64,000 nucleotides of DNA, taken from contig CAWKOH010000001.1 of the NCBI GenBank assembly GCA_963851245.1, positions 372,001 to 436,000 of the forward strand. The letters run 5' to 3'. Shown piece after piece: positions 53,839 through 62,599 of the stretch (position 1 is its first letter; every line of letters begins with the position of its first letter). Under the pieces are notes generated by a model. The model saw only the letters and a program-made list of their open reading frames with translations. It did no database searches and was not told the origin of the DNA. The stretch comes from CAWKOH01 sp963851245. GTDB lineage: Bacteria; Actinomycetota; Acidimicrobiia; Acidimicrobiales; Palsa-688. A program made the position numbers and the translations under genes.

Positions 53839-54888
53839 ATGCCTGAACTTCCGCTCGACGCCTCGGACCTATCGCCCGCCTGGCTGTCCGAGGTGCTGAA
53901 GTTGCCCGTCGTGGAGGTCGAGGTCCTTCATCAAGCGTCCGCCACCAATCAGCGGGTGCGTGTCGGCGTCGGGTACGCGGCGGCGGAGGCGGGTCCAGCG
54001 TCACTCTTCGTGAAGCTGGCGTCGCTTGACCCAGAGCACCGGAGGATGATCGGAGCCAGCGGCATGGGGGAACGGGAGGCCCAGTTCTACTCTGACGTCA
54101 GCCCGTCGGTCGATCTGCGGGTGCCCCGTGCGTACTTTGCGGCCACGGCCCGCGACGGCAACTTCGTGCTGGTCCTCGAGGACCTCGCCGCCGCCGGGTG
54201 CGCCTTCTCCGACGGTGCGTGGGGGGTCACGGCCACCGCCGCCGCCGGCGCGCTCGAGGGCCTAGCCCGCTTCCACGCTCGGTTCGAGGATCCGGCCGTG
54301 CGCGCTTCGATTGCGCCGTGGTTGGCAGTACCCGCGAACAGGCGCTCGGCCGGGACGGCGCAGCTGCTCCGATCTGTCTTCGACGAGTGGCGCGACGTGC
54401 TCACGCCGGCCTATCTCGCCGCGGGTGAGCTCTACGTCGAGCACCACGATCGTATTGACGAGCTCTGGAACAGCGGGCCGCAGACGTACATCCACGGCGA
54501 CCCGCACATAGGCAACGTGTTCCTCGACGACGGACGGGTGGGCTTCTTCGACTGGGGCCTATCGCGGCTGAGCACGCACCTCCGCGACGTCAGTTACTTC
54601 TTGACGATGACCGTCGATCCGGACGAACGCCGGCGGTCCGAGCGGGACCTGATCCGGCTCTATTTGGACGCCCTGCGGGCTGCGGGCGGTGCGGAAATCA
54701 GCTTCGACGACGCCTGGGCCGTCCACCGCCTCCAGGCGGGGTACACAGTCGTCGCCACCTTCCTGGCCTTCATGCCCTCGTACGCGACGAGTGACGCTCA
54801 GGAGCTCGGAGTCGCTCTACGAGAACGGTCCGAGGCCGCCCTCGAGGACCTCGAGGTGGTGGATGCGCTTCGGGCCGCGCTTACGTAA
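53839..54888 (+). CDS. aminoglycoside-phosphotransferase-like kinase
   Basis: 349 residues: SLFVKLASLDPEHRRMIG with the ATP-binding Lys, FVLVLEDLAAAGCAFSDG for the hinge, YIHGDPHIGNVFLDDGRVGFFDWGLSR for the HGDxxxxN and D-W catalytic and metal-binding residues. Similar to actinobacterial APH/EcKinase-like proteins of unknown substrate (ketosteroid, sugar or CoA). A TTACAT -10-like box lies about six bases upstream of the ATG. Confidence 0.83.
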   Translation: MPELPLDASDLSPAWLSEVLKLPVVEVEVLHQASATNQRVRVGVGYAAAEAGPASLFVKLASLDPEHRRMIGASGMGEREAQFYSDVSPSVDLRVPRAYFAATARDGNFVLVLEDLAAAGCAFSDGAWGVTATAAAGALEGLARFHARFEDPAVRASIAPWLAVPANRRSAGTAQLLRSVFDEWRDVLTPAYLAAGELYVEHHDRIDELWNSGPQTYIHGDPHIGNVFLDDGRVGFFDWGLSRLSTHLRDVSYFLTMTVDPDERRRSERDLIRLYLDALRAAGGAEISFDDAWAVHRLQAGYTVVATFLAFMPSYATSDAQELGVALRERSEAALEDLEVVDALRAALT

Positions 54889-54925
54889 GCCCCGCTCCTT
54901 GTGACTTGGTCGGGTCAGTTTCGCC

Positions 54926-55543
54926 TCAGGGCGCCTGAACCAATCCGAGTATCAGCTCGACCGCCGCACTCGGCGTTAACCGCTCGGTGTTGATCACCAG
55001 GTCGTAATCGCTCGGCGATTCGCTGCTGACACCGTGGATCTTCTTCAGGTAGCTGGCCCGTCCGGTGTCCGACTGACGCAGTGCCTTGGCGGCATCCTTC
55101 TCACTGATGCCCCTGGCCGCGGCCACCCGGGACACCCTGGTCGGCATCGGCGCTGTAACACTGACGCGAAGAACATCCGGCTTGTCGGCACAGGCATAGC
55201 ACGCGGCGTGCGCGACGAGCACGACGTTCCCTCGATCGGCCGCGTCCTGCACCGCATCGCGGATGAGCGGCAGCAGTTTCTCCGGGTCGGATGTGAGGTT
55301 GGCATGGCCGGCGGCTACGCCTTCGACGCCCCCTCGTGCAGCCACGGAAGCGAGCCGGTCGAGGAACGACCGACGTCGTTCGGAGTCCACCACAACTGCC
55401 GGCTCAATACCCTGGTCAGCGGCTACCTGCGCAACGATTTCCTCGTTGAGGTACCCGAAGCCGAGTTTCTGGGCCACGTCGAGAGCAATTGTATTGCCCT
55501 CGGTCCCATCTACCTGCGACAACGCGATCGCCTTGTAACCCAT
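54926..55543 (-). CDS. cytidylate kinase-like family protein
   Basis: 205 residues: the start IALSQVDGTEGNTIALDVAQKLGFGYLNEEIVAQVA corresponds to the ITISRxxGSGGxxIAxxLAEKLG segment of the AAK/cytidylate-kinase-like family, but the P-loop is degenerate (no GxGK). VVLVAHAACYACADKPDVLRVSVTAPMPTRVSRVAA is a family segment with the LID Arg. A nucleoside-kinase function is unlikely; the role is unknown. GGGAGGGGACG upstream of the ATG. Confidence 0.78.
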   Translation of the reverse strand: MGYKAIALSQVDGTEGNTIALDVAQKLGFGYLNEEIVAQVAADQGIEPAVVVDSERRRSFLDRLASVAARGGVEGVAAGHANLTSDPEKLLPLIRDAVQDAADRGNVVLVAHAACYACADKPDVLRVSVTAPMPTRVSRVAAARGISEKDAAKALRQSDTGRASYLKKIHGVSSESPSDYDLVINTERLTPSAAVELILGLVQAP

Positions 55544-55608
55544 CGTCCCCTCCCATCTTGATGTGGTTGCACCCAAGATAGCGAATCCGGCGTCGCCCGG
55601 CCCCTGAT

Positions 55609-55623
55609 TATCGTAATACGATA
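55609..55623. promoter_or_regulatory. palindrome overlapping a -10 box, candidate operator
   Basis: tatcgtaatacgata has perfect 6-bp arms around aat, and TATACT (55622-55627) overlaps its right arm, so a bound dimer would block the promoter. It lies in the 282-base divergent gap between the cytidylate-kinase-like gene and the flavin oxidoreductase. The rest of the gap has only a 35-codon open reading with no resemblance to known proteins. Confidence 0.6.
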
Positions 55624-55825
55624 TACTGTGGCCAGGAGAAGGGGCAAGAAGGTCGACCCGGCCCGATGGGCCCCATGCAGGATCGGCCAACTCCGCCGGG
55701 AGGTCCCGGGCGATGACTACGCCGTCAGCCGGGATTGAGGCAGGCTCATGTACAGTTTCTGGAAGTCTTCGGCGCAGTTCGAGAAGAGCCGCCTCCTCTG
55801 GTAGCAGAGCGCGAACGGATAGCTA

Positions 55826-57430
55826 ATGCCTGATGCGGTGGTGATAGGGGCGGGGCCCAACGGATTGGTCGCGGCCAACAATCTCGCCGATCGCGGTTGG
55901 TCGGTGGCTGTACTCGAAGCCGCGGGTGAACCCGGCGGGGCGGTCCGCTCGGGGGAATTGACTTTGCCCGGATTCCGCCATGACCTCTTCAGCGCCTTCT
56001 ATCCCATGGCCGTCTCCTCCCCCGCTTTCACCGACCTCGACCTGGAGCACTTCGGTCTGCGTTGGCGACAGGCGCCCATCGCGCTGGCTCACCCGCTGCT
56101 CGATGGCCGCTGCGCCAGCCTGTCGACCGATCTGCAGGCCACTGCGCAGAGCGTGGATGCGTTCGCACCGGGGGACGGCGAAGCTTGGATTCGCATGATC
56201 CAACAGTGGGACCGGATCGCGGAGCCGTTCTTGTCCGCCCTGCTCGGTCCGTTTCCCCCTCTGCGAAGCACGGCCCGGCTAGCTCGCCGGCTGGGTCGAA
56301 CAGAAGCCCTCCGCCTGGCTCGACACTGCCTTCTTCCGGTTAGGCGGATGACCGAGGAACTATTCGACGGCGAGGGCGCAGGGCTACTGCTGGGAGGGTC
56401 CGCCCTTCACGCCGACGTGTGTCCCGAAGCGCCAGGCAGCGGGTTGTACGGGTGGCTGTTGACCTGTCTAGGCCAACGGCACGGCTTCCCCGTTCCCGAA
56501 GGAGGCGCCGGGGCCTTGACTGACGCGCTGGTGACCCGGCTGACGTCGAAGGGGGGAGAGGTGGTGTGCGGATCTCGAGTGACGAGGATCGTGGTCCGGC
56601 GAGGACGAGCGGTCGCGGTGGAGACCGCCACTGGGCCAGTCGTCGACGCGGCCAAGGCGGTCCTAGCCGACGTGGCTGCACCCACCCTGTTCGAGCAGTT
56701 GGTGGGAAAGGAGCATCTTCCAGCTCCCTTCATGGCGGATCTTCAGAGATTCCAGTGGGACACATCAACGGTCAAGGTCGATTGGGCCCTCGCCCGGCCG
56801 GTCCCATGGCGAGCGCAAGAGGCCGTGCAGGCGGGCACCGTGCACATCGCCGATGACTTCAACAATCTGACCGAGTTCAGCGCCCAGCTGGCTATGGGAC
56901 ACCTCCCGTCCCGACCGTTCCTACTTTTCGGACAGCAATCACTTGCCGATCCGTCTCGGTCCCCGCCTGGAACCGAGACGGCATGGGCCTACACCCATGT
57001 GCCTCGGGCCATCCGGGGCGACGCAGCCAGCGAGATAGAAGTCTCTCCCCTGACTGCCCAGAAGGAGTGGCTGCCCCGGCTGGTGGCCCGGATAGAGGCC
57101 CGGGTCGAACGACTCGCCCCGGGATTTCGCGAAGCGGTGATCGGCCGGCACGTGCTAGGTCCCGAAGATCTTCAGTCCCACGATGCCAACCTTCATCTGG
57201 GCGCCATTGGGGGCGGCACCGCTCAGCTGCACCAGCAGCTGATCTTCCGTCCGGTTGTCGGTTCAGGGCGACCCGAGACACCGATCGCCAATCTCTATCT
57301 CGCTTCGGCATCCGCTCACCCGGGCGGAGGGGTGCACGGAGCGGCGGGAGCCAACGCGGCGCGTGCTGCCTATCTCGGGATGAGGAAGTCAAGGGCTGTT
57401 CTGGTGGGCAGGGCTTCCAGCCGCCGTTAG
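55826..57430 (+). CDS. phytoene dehydrogenase-like FAD-dependent oxidoreductase
   Basis: 534 residues: VVIGAGPNGLVAANNLADRGWSVAVLEAAGEPGGAVRSGEL is the N-terminal GxGxxG fold, FSAFYPMAVSSPAF follows as in the CrtI-like RetSat/PYROXD2 group, and ASASAHPGGGVHGAAGANAARAAYLG is the C-terminal flavin loop. Soluble, no signal. It could desaturate, isomerise or oxidise a polyisoprenoid or other substrate. The region 57431-57654 behind it has no gene. Confidence 0.85.
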   Translation: MPDAVVIGAGPNGLVAANNLADRGWSVAVLEAAGEPGGAVRSGELTLPGFRHDLFSAFYPMAVSSPAFTDLDLEHFGLRWRQAPIALAHPLLDGRCASLSTDLQATAQSVDAFAPGDGEAWIRMIQQWDRIAEPFLSALLGPFPPLRSTARLARRLGRTEALRLARHCLLPVRRMTEELFDGEGAGLLLGGSALHADVCPEAPGSGLYGWLLTCLGQRHGFPVPEGGAGALTDALVTRLTSKGGEVVCGSRVTRIVVRRGRAVAVETATGPVVDAAKAVLADVAAPTLFEQLVGKEHLPAPFMADLQRFQWDTSTVKVDWALARPVPWRAQEAVQAGTVHIADDFNNLTEFSAQLAMGHLPSRPFLLFGQQSLADPSRSPPGTETAWAYTHVPRAIRGDAASEIEVSPLTAQKEWLPRLVARIEARVERLAPGFREAVIGRHVLGPEDLQSHDANLHLGAIGGGTAQLHQQLIFRPVVGSGRPETPIANLYLASASAHPGGGVHGAAGANAARAAYLGMRKSRAVLVGRASSRR

Positions 57431-57654
57431 GGCCTTGACGACCTGCAGGGCGGCACGGCCTCACCCCAATCATGGATGCGCGCTTCTGGGGAGACGCCCT
57501 GCATGTACGCCCTCGAATGCGCCATGGACCAGCTCGCCGTGAAGGGGACCCAGGACGCCCCGAGACCATGACCTGAGCCGATCCGGGAGCAGTTCAGGAA
57601 ATTTTCAGGAGCCGCCGGGGCCGCTCTCAGTTTGGTCTGTCAGGGTCGGCGGCC

Positions 57655-58809
57655 ATGACAAATGATCACCAGGCGGCGCAGGCCGCGCTGCTCGAGGACG
57701 CCCTGTTCCAGGTCAAGCGGGTGATCGTCGGCCAGGACCGGATGATCGAGCGGGCATTCGTCTGCTTGCTGGCCCGGGGCCACTGCCTGATCGAGGGCGT
57801 TCCCGGCCTGGCCAAGACGCTCATGGTCTCGACCCTCGCCCGGGTGGTGGGGGGCGACTTCTCGCGGATCCAGTTCACGCCCGACCTGGTCCCGGCGGAC
57901 ATCATCGGCACTCGAATTTGGCGCCCGTCCCAGGAGGAGTTCGACATCGAATGGGGGCCGGTGTTCGCCAACATCGTGCTGGCCGACGAGATCAACCGGG
58001 CGCCGGCCAAGGTGCAGGCTGCCCTGCTGGAGGTCATGGCCGAGGGGCACGTGTCGATCGGCGGATCGGTCCGCACAGTCGCCGAGCCATTCCTGGTGCT
58101 CGCTACGCAGAACCCGATCGAGTCAGAAGGGGTGTACGCACTTCCCGAAGCGCAACGAGACCGTTTCTTGATGCAGGTGATCGTCGAACACCCCTCTTAC
58201 GTGGAGGAGATGGAGATCGCCCGGCGGATGCTCGCCGGCCGCCCCGAGGTGGAGCAGGTCTTGAGCCTCGAGCAGCTCGGAGTACTGCAGCGCGCCGTCG
58301 AGGACGTGTTCGTCCATCACGCCGTGGCGGACTACGCGGTCCGGCTGGTTATGGCGACCCGTGATCCGGAGAAATGGGGGCTGTCCGGACTGGCCGCTCA
58401 GATCGAGCTGGGTGCGAGCCCCAGGGCCACCTTGGGTCTGCTCTCGGCGGGCCGGGCGATGGCGCTGCTGCGGGGCCGTCGCTTTGTGGTACCCGGCGAC
58501 ATCCGCGACGTCGCCCCCGAGGTGCTTCGCCATCGCGTGCTCCTCAGTTACGACGCTCTCGCCGAGGGCACCGGGGTGGAGACCGTGGTGCGGCGGGTGC
58601 TCGAGCAGGTGCCCGAACCCAGGATCGCTCCCCAGCAGGACGAAGCAGCCCGCACCGCCCCTCCCGCGGCGGCCGCGCCGACAGCGGTCCCCCCGCCCCC
58701 GCCCTCGGTTGCGAGCGAGGCGGCCGGCTGGGTCTCACCCTGGCGCCCGGGCAAGGACCCGGCCGGCCTTCCGCCCAGCCAGTCGCCCGGCACCCCGGGC
58801 GCGGCGTGA
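57655..58809 (+). CDS. MoxR family AAA ATPase
   Basis: 384 residues: Walker A GVPGLAKT (48-55), Walker B VLADEINRAPAKVQAALLEVM, sensor ATQNPIESEGVYALPEAQRDRF and the Arg finger. RILP-type LLSAGRAMALLRGRRFVVPGDI follows. A Pro/Ala-rich tail of about 60 residues is unusual for the family. It acts as a chaperone that inserts metal or cofactors with VWA proteins. GTGA overlap couples it to DUF58. Confidence 0.9.
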   Translation: MTNDHQAAQAALLEDALFQVKRVIVGQDRMIERAFVCLLARGHCLIEGVPGLAKTLMVSTLARVVGGDFSRIQFTPDLVPADIIGTRIWRPSQEEFDIEWGPVFANIVLADEINRAPAKVQAALLEVMAEGHVSIGGSVRTVAEPFLVLATQNPIESEGVYALPEAQRDRFLMQVIVEHPSYVEEMEIARRMLAGRPEVEQVLSLEQLGVLQRAVEDVFVHHAVADYAVRLVMATRDPEKWGLSGLAAQIELGASPRATLGLLSAGRAMALLRGRRFVVPGDIRDVAPEVLRHRVLLSYDALAEGTGVETVVRRVLEQVPEPRIAPQQDEAARTAPPAAAAPTAVPPPPPSVASEAAGWVSPWRPGKDPAGLPPSQSPGTPGAA

Positions 58810-59762
58810 GCAAGGCAGTACTCCCGCCGTCGGCGCCGCCGGCGGTGGTGGCAGCCAAGGCAGCGGTCCTTCGACGGCTGGAGCTGGAGGTGACCCGGAG
58901 GCTCGACGGCATGCTGACCGGTGACTACCTGGCGGTGGCCGCCGGGCCAGGAACCGAACCGGCCGGAGCCAGGCAGTACGAGCCGGGAGATGACGCCCGC
59001 CGCATGGACTGGAACCTGACCGCCCGGTCGGCTGCGGCTCACGTGCGCACGACCGACGCCGACCGGGAGATGGAGACCTGGGTCATCGCCGACCGGTCCG
59101 CCAGCCTCGACTTCGGTACCGCGGCTTGCGAAAAGCGGGACCTGGTGCTGGCAGCAGCAGCGGCGTTCGGTTTCCTCACCGCCCGGCACGGTAACCGGCT
59201 CGGAGTCCTGGTGGCCGGGGGGGACAGCGTCGCCCGGCTGCCGGCCCGCAGTGGTCGGGTGCCGCTCATGGCTGCCCTGGCCACCCTCTACGACTCACCG
59301 CGGGCGGACAGGGAGCCCGGGTCGGGGGCCGACCTGGCCGGCGCGCTCCACCGGCTCAATCGTTCCAAGCACCAGCGGGGCCAGGTCGTCGTCATCTCCG
59401 ACTTCCTCGAACCGTCCGGTTGGCTGGACGCCATCTCCCTCCTGGCGTTCCGCCACGAGGTCGTCGCCGTGCACGTGACCGATCCCCGCGAGTTCCAGTT
59501 ACCCGCTGTAGGTGTCCTCGGGGTGATCGACCCTGAAACCGGGCGCCGTCTGCACGTGCAGACCAACTCCACATCGCTACGGGTCCGTTTCGAGGCGGCC
59601 GCCGCCGAGCGGTATGAGCAGATCCGGGCCGGCCTCATCCGATCCGGGGCCGACCATATGCACCTGTCGACCGACCGGGATTGGTTGATCGACTTCGCCC
59701 GGTTCGTATCGACCCGCAGGTCCCATCGGGCCGCCCGGGTCCGAAGGCTGGTGACGCGGTGA
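58806..59762 (+). CDS. DUF58 domain-containing protein
   Basis: 318 residues. The DUF58 core is GAGRQYEPGDDARRMDWN-like GARQYEPGDDARRMDWNLTARSAAAHVRTTDADREMETWVIADRSASLDFG, and a VWA-like fold with VVVISDFLEP follows. It lies between MoxR and the VWA protein, the standard MoxR-DUF58-VWA arrangement of stress or maturation systems. Both ends overlap neighbours by GTGA. Confidence 0.9.
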   Translation: MSKAVLPPSAPPAVVAAKAAVLRRLELEVTRRLDGMLTGDYLAVAAGPGTEPAGARQYEPGDDARRMDWNLTARSAAAHVRTTDADREMETWVIADRSASLDFGTAACEKRDLVLAAAAAFGFLTARHGNRLGVLVAGGDSVARLPARSGRVPLMAALATLYDSPRADREPGSGADLAGALHRLNRSKHQRGQVVVISDFLEPSGWLDAISLLAFRHEVVAVHVTDPREFQLPAVGVLGVIDPETGRRLHVQTNSTSLRVRFEAAAAERYEQIRAGLIRSGADHMHLSTDRDWLIDFARFVSTRRSHRAARVRRLVTR

Positions 59763-60727
59763 CATTCCTGGCCTCCTGGCGGCTGGTATTCATTGTCGCA
59801 CCCGTACTTCTCCTGCTCGCCTACCTCCTGGCCCAGAGGAGCCGGCGGAAAGCGGCGGTGCGCTTTTCTAGCGTCGACCTGTTGGCCTCGGTGGCGCCGA
59901 AGCGACCCGGATGGCAGCGCCACCTACCAGCAGCCGCCTTCCTCGCCGCCATCGTCGTCTTCGTCTTGGCCTTTGCCCAACCGGCCCGCCTGATCTCGAT
60001 CCCCAAACAGCGGGCCACCGTCGTGCTCACGCTCGACACCTCGGGCTCGATGATCGCCACGGACGTGTCCCCCACCCGGCTGGCCGCCGCCCAACAGGCC
60101 GCCCGCCAGTTTGTAAAGGCTCTACCGCCCGGTGTCCAGATCGGTCTGGTGGACTTCTCCACCAACGCCAGCGTGCTCGCTGCGCCCACTTCTGACCGCG
60201 CCACCGTCCTAGCGGCCATCGACAGCCTTCAGGCCGGCGGTGGCACGGCCACCGCCGCCGCCATCAAGCTGTCCGTACAGGCCATCGCCGCTGTCCCGAC
60301 CGGCAAGGGAGGCCAGAAGGCACCGGGAGCGGTCGTGCTGATGAGCGACGGATCACCGACTATCGGCGAGAACGGGATGTCGCCGTCCGACTCAGTGTCC
60401 ACCGAGGCGGCCGCGGCCAAGGCCGCCGGGGTAAAGATCAACACCATCGCTTTCGGCACTTCGAACGGGACGATCACCATTCAGGGCGAGCTCATCCCCG
60501 TGCCCGCCGACCCAGCAGCCATGGGCCAGATCGCGTCCGCCACCGGCGGAAAGACCTTCACGGCGCAAAGCGCAGACCAGCTCAAGTCGGTGTACACGGA
60601 GATCGGCCGGGTGGTCGGCTACAACGTTCAGCACCGAGACATCACCGCTTGGTTCATCGGCATCGCCCTCGCCCTGATGGTGGCCGCGGCCGCCGCAGCC
60701 CTGACCTGGAATCAACGACTCGTATAA
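59759..60727 (+). CDS. VWA domain-containing BatA-like membrane protein
   Basis: 322 residues: two N-terminal helices (about 8-25 and 58-75), then a VWA domain with MIDAS VVLTLDTSGSMIATD (Asp93) and AAPTSDRATVLAAIDSLQAGGGTATAAAI, then a C-terminal helix (about 298-316). It is anchored in the membrane and binds a divalent metal. With MoxR and DUF58 it forms a unit of unknown target. GTG start overlaps the DUF58 stop. Confidence 0.9.
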   Translation: MTFLASWRLVFIVAPVLLLLAYLLAQRSRRKAAVRFSSVDLLASVAPKRPGWQRHLPAAAFLAAIVVFVLAFAQPARLISIPKQRATVVLTLDTSGSMIATDVSPTRLAAAQQAARQFVKALPPGVQIGLVDFSTNASVLAAPTSDRATVLAAIDSLQAGGGTATAAAIKLSVQAIAAVPTGKGGQKAPGAVVLMSDGSPTIGENGMSPSDSVSTEAAAAKAAGVKINTIAFGTSNGTITIQGELIPVPADPAAMGQIASATGGKTFTAQSADQLKSVYTEIGRVVGYNVQHRDITAWFIGIALALMVAAAAAALTWNQRLV

Positions 60728-60850
60728 CCCAGCACGCTGTTTCCGGTGCCATCTGATCTGCGCGTTACCTCTCCGGCTGGCGCAGGACCAGAACTTATGG
60801 ATTGTCGAGTTGGCTCTCCGGGTCCATTGCCAGGTAGCGTGCGCTCACCG

Positions 60851-61903
60851 ATGATCGAGCTGAGCCGCCTGGAAGCCTTGGCCGAGGAAGTACTGGATCC
60901 GGTTGACTTCGCTTATGTGAGCCTGGCTGCTGGCGAATCGGCCCGGCACAACCTCGCTGGTTGGCAAGAAACGTGTCTTCGTCCGCAGATGCTCCGTGAT
61001 GTCAGTGATACCTCAACCGCAACGACTCTGCTCGGACACTGTTGCAAGACGCCGATCATGGTGGCGCCGACGGCCATGCACAGACTGGCGTGTGAGCTCG
61101 GCGAACTGGCAACGGCCCTGGCGGCGGCCGACGCCGAAGCCGTCTACGTGGTTTCCGCCCAAGCCACTACCTCCATCGAGGAGATATCCTCGGCGGCTCC
61201 TAACGGGACTCGCTGGATGCAGGCCTACTTGATGCGTGATCGGGGTATCACCCGTGCCATGCTCGAACGGGCCGCGGCCTCGGGATGCTCGGCTGTGGTG
61301 CTCACTGTCGATTCGCCGGGCATTCCGCACACCGTGTCGTGGACCAGTCGCGCCATCAACCGATCCTTAGCCCTCCCGAATCTCTTCCCCGATCTCGAGA
61401 ATCCGGATGTGCTGGAGATCGCCACGAACTACGCCACGGACCTCACATTCGACGATCTCACCGGCATCAAGTCATGGACCGGTCTTCCTCTGGTGGTGAA
61501 GGGGGTACTGCGAGGAGATGATGCTGTTCGCTGCCTGGACGCTGGCGCGGATGCCATCTCAGTATCGAACCACGGTGGGCGGCTCACTCCGGATTGCGTT
61601 CCCACCTCGATCGCGTTGGCTGAGGTCGCAGACGCCGTAGGGGATCGTGCCGAGATCTATGTCGACGGAGGGATCCGGTCCGGCTCTGATGTCCTGAAAG
61701 CCCTCGCCCTGGGAGCCAGAGCCGTGATGGTGGGAAGACCGATCTGGTGGGGTCTGGCGATCGACGGTCGAACAGGGGTGTTCGAAGTCCTCGAAACCTT
61801 TAGAAGAGACTTCGAGAGAGCGATGGCGCTGTGCGGCATTACCGACGCCACTTGCGTCCCCCGCGACCTGACAACGGGGGTGCGGAGCACGGGAACACGC
61901 TGA
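60851..61903 (+). CDS. FMN-dependent alpha-hydroxy-acid oxidase/dehydrogenase family
   Basis: 350 residues: APTAMHRLACELGELATALAAADA near the FMN-binding Pro-Thr-Ala, VVSAQATTSIEEI, WMQAYLMRDRGI, VLTVDSPG, SWTGLPLVVKGVLRGDDAVR with the catalytic Lys, SNHGGRL with His and Arg, and IYVDGGIRSGSDVLKALALGARAVMVGRP. It oxidises lactate-like or glycolate-like acids. The segment after SNHGGR reads LTPDCVPT instead of QLDGAPA, so the substrate may differ. The start is uncertain: an upstream GTG lies near 60838. Confidence 0.84.
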   Translation: MIELSRLEALAEEVLDPVDFAYVSLAAGESARHNLAGWQETCLRPQMLRDVSDTSTATTLLGHCCKTPIMVAPTAMHRLACELGELATALAAADAEAVYVVSAQATTSIEEISSAAPNGTRWMQAYLMRDRGITRAMLERAAASGCSAVVLTVDSPGIPHTVSWTSRAINRSLALPNLFPDLENPDVLEIATNYATDLTFDDLTGIKSWTGLPLVVKGVLRGDDAVRCLDAGADAISVSNHGGRLTPDCVPTSIALAEVADAVGDRAEIYVDGGIRSGSDVLKALALGARAVMVGRPIWWGLAIDGRTGVFEVLETFRRDFERAMALCGITDATCVPRDLTTGVRSTGTR

Positions 61904-61951
61904 GGTCAGCGCTCGTGACGACGCCGCACGACAGTCCCCGCCAATAGGAAG

Positions 61952-62591
61952 TCATCGAAATACCTCGCGCCGGCGCTCGTCTGCGACCGCACGGGCACGA
62001 GATGACGCCGCCAGTACCTCGTCGTTGTCGGCGCCGAACCCGTCGGGAACCGAGGCGAAGAAGGCTCGGTGGGCGAGCTGCTCGCTGCCGAGGCAGTCGA
62101 GGGGATCGGCGAAGATGCCTACGGGTGCTCCGAGCGTCGACAGCACCGACGCAGCCCGCTTCTTCGGCCGGCTAGCGCACCACTCCGCCAGCGTTCGGCC
62201 CAACTCGTCGGTCCGGTCAGCCCGTGACGCAGCGGGACCAAGCCCGCGCTCGCCGAACAACGCTCCCTCCTCAGAAGCGGCCAGGGCATCCCAGTGCTCG
62301 TCTCGCATCCCGACCAGCTGGATCCAGCCGTCCCTGCAGGCCAACATCCCGGTCACGCCGTACCGGCGCTTCTCCCGGCCCACGCATACTCCCTCGTTCA
62401 GATAGCGGTTCAGGCGGGTCCGGCTCAATGTCAACTCCGACTCCTGCATCGAGACATCGGCGACGAGCGGATCGCGACCCGACCGGGTGTCGTGGAGCTC
62501 TCCCACAGAACGAAGCGGGCACCCCGTCGGCCAATTCCAGGATCCGCCACCCGGCTACCGGCCCAGGCGACGACTGATCGATCTCGGTCAA
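61952..62591 (-). pseudogene. CaiB/BaiF-type CoA-transferase remnant with internal deletion
   Basis: The 5' part reads VAGWRILELADGVPASFCGR, the usual class III CoA-transferase N-terminus, then loses phase. From 62506 another frame gives RDPLVADVSMQESELTLSRTRLNRYLNEGVCVGREKRRYGVTGMLACRDGWIQLVGMRDEHWDAL, the middle of that family, on to VADERRREVF. About 150-200 residues normally between the two, including the catalytic Asp region, are missing. A decayed gene, nine bases from the NDMA-type dehydrogenase. Confidence 0.7.
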
Positions 62592-62599
62592 ATGGACCG

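Noticed and set aside
55628..55735. Small 35-codon gene after the palindrome
   Set aside because: Its GTG touches the -10 box, it has no ribosome-binding site and its sequence is low in information.
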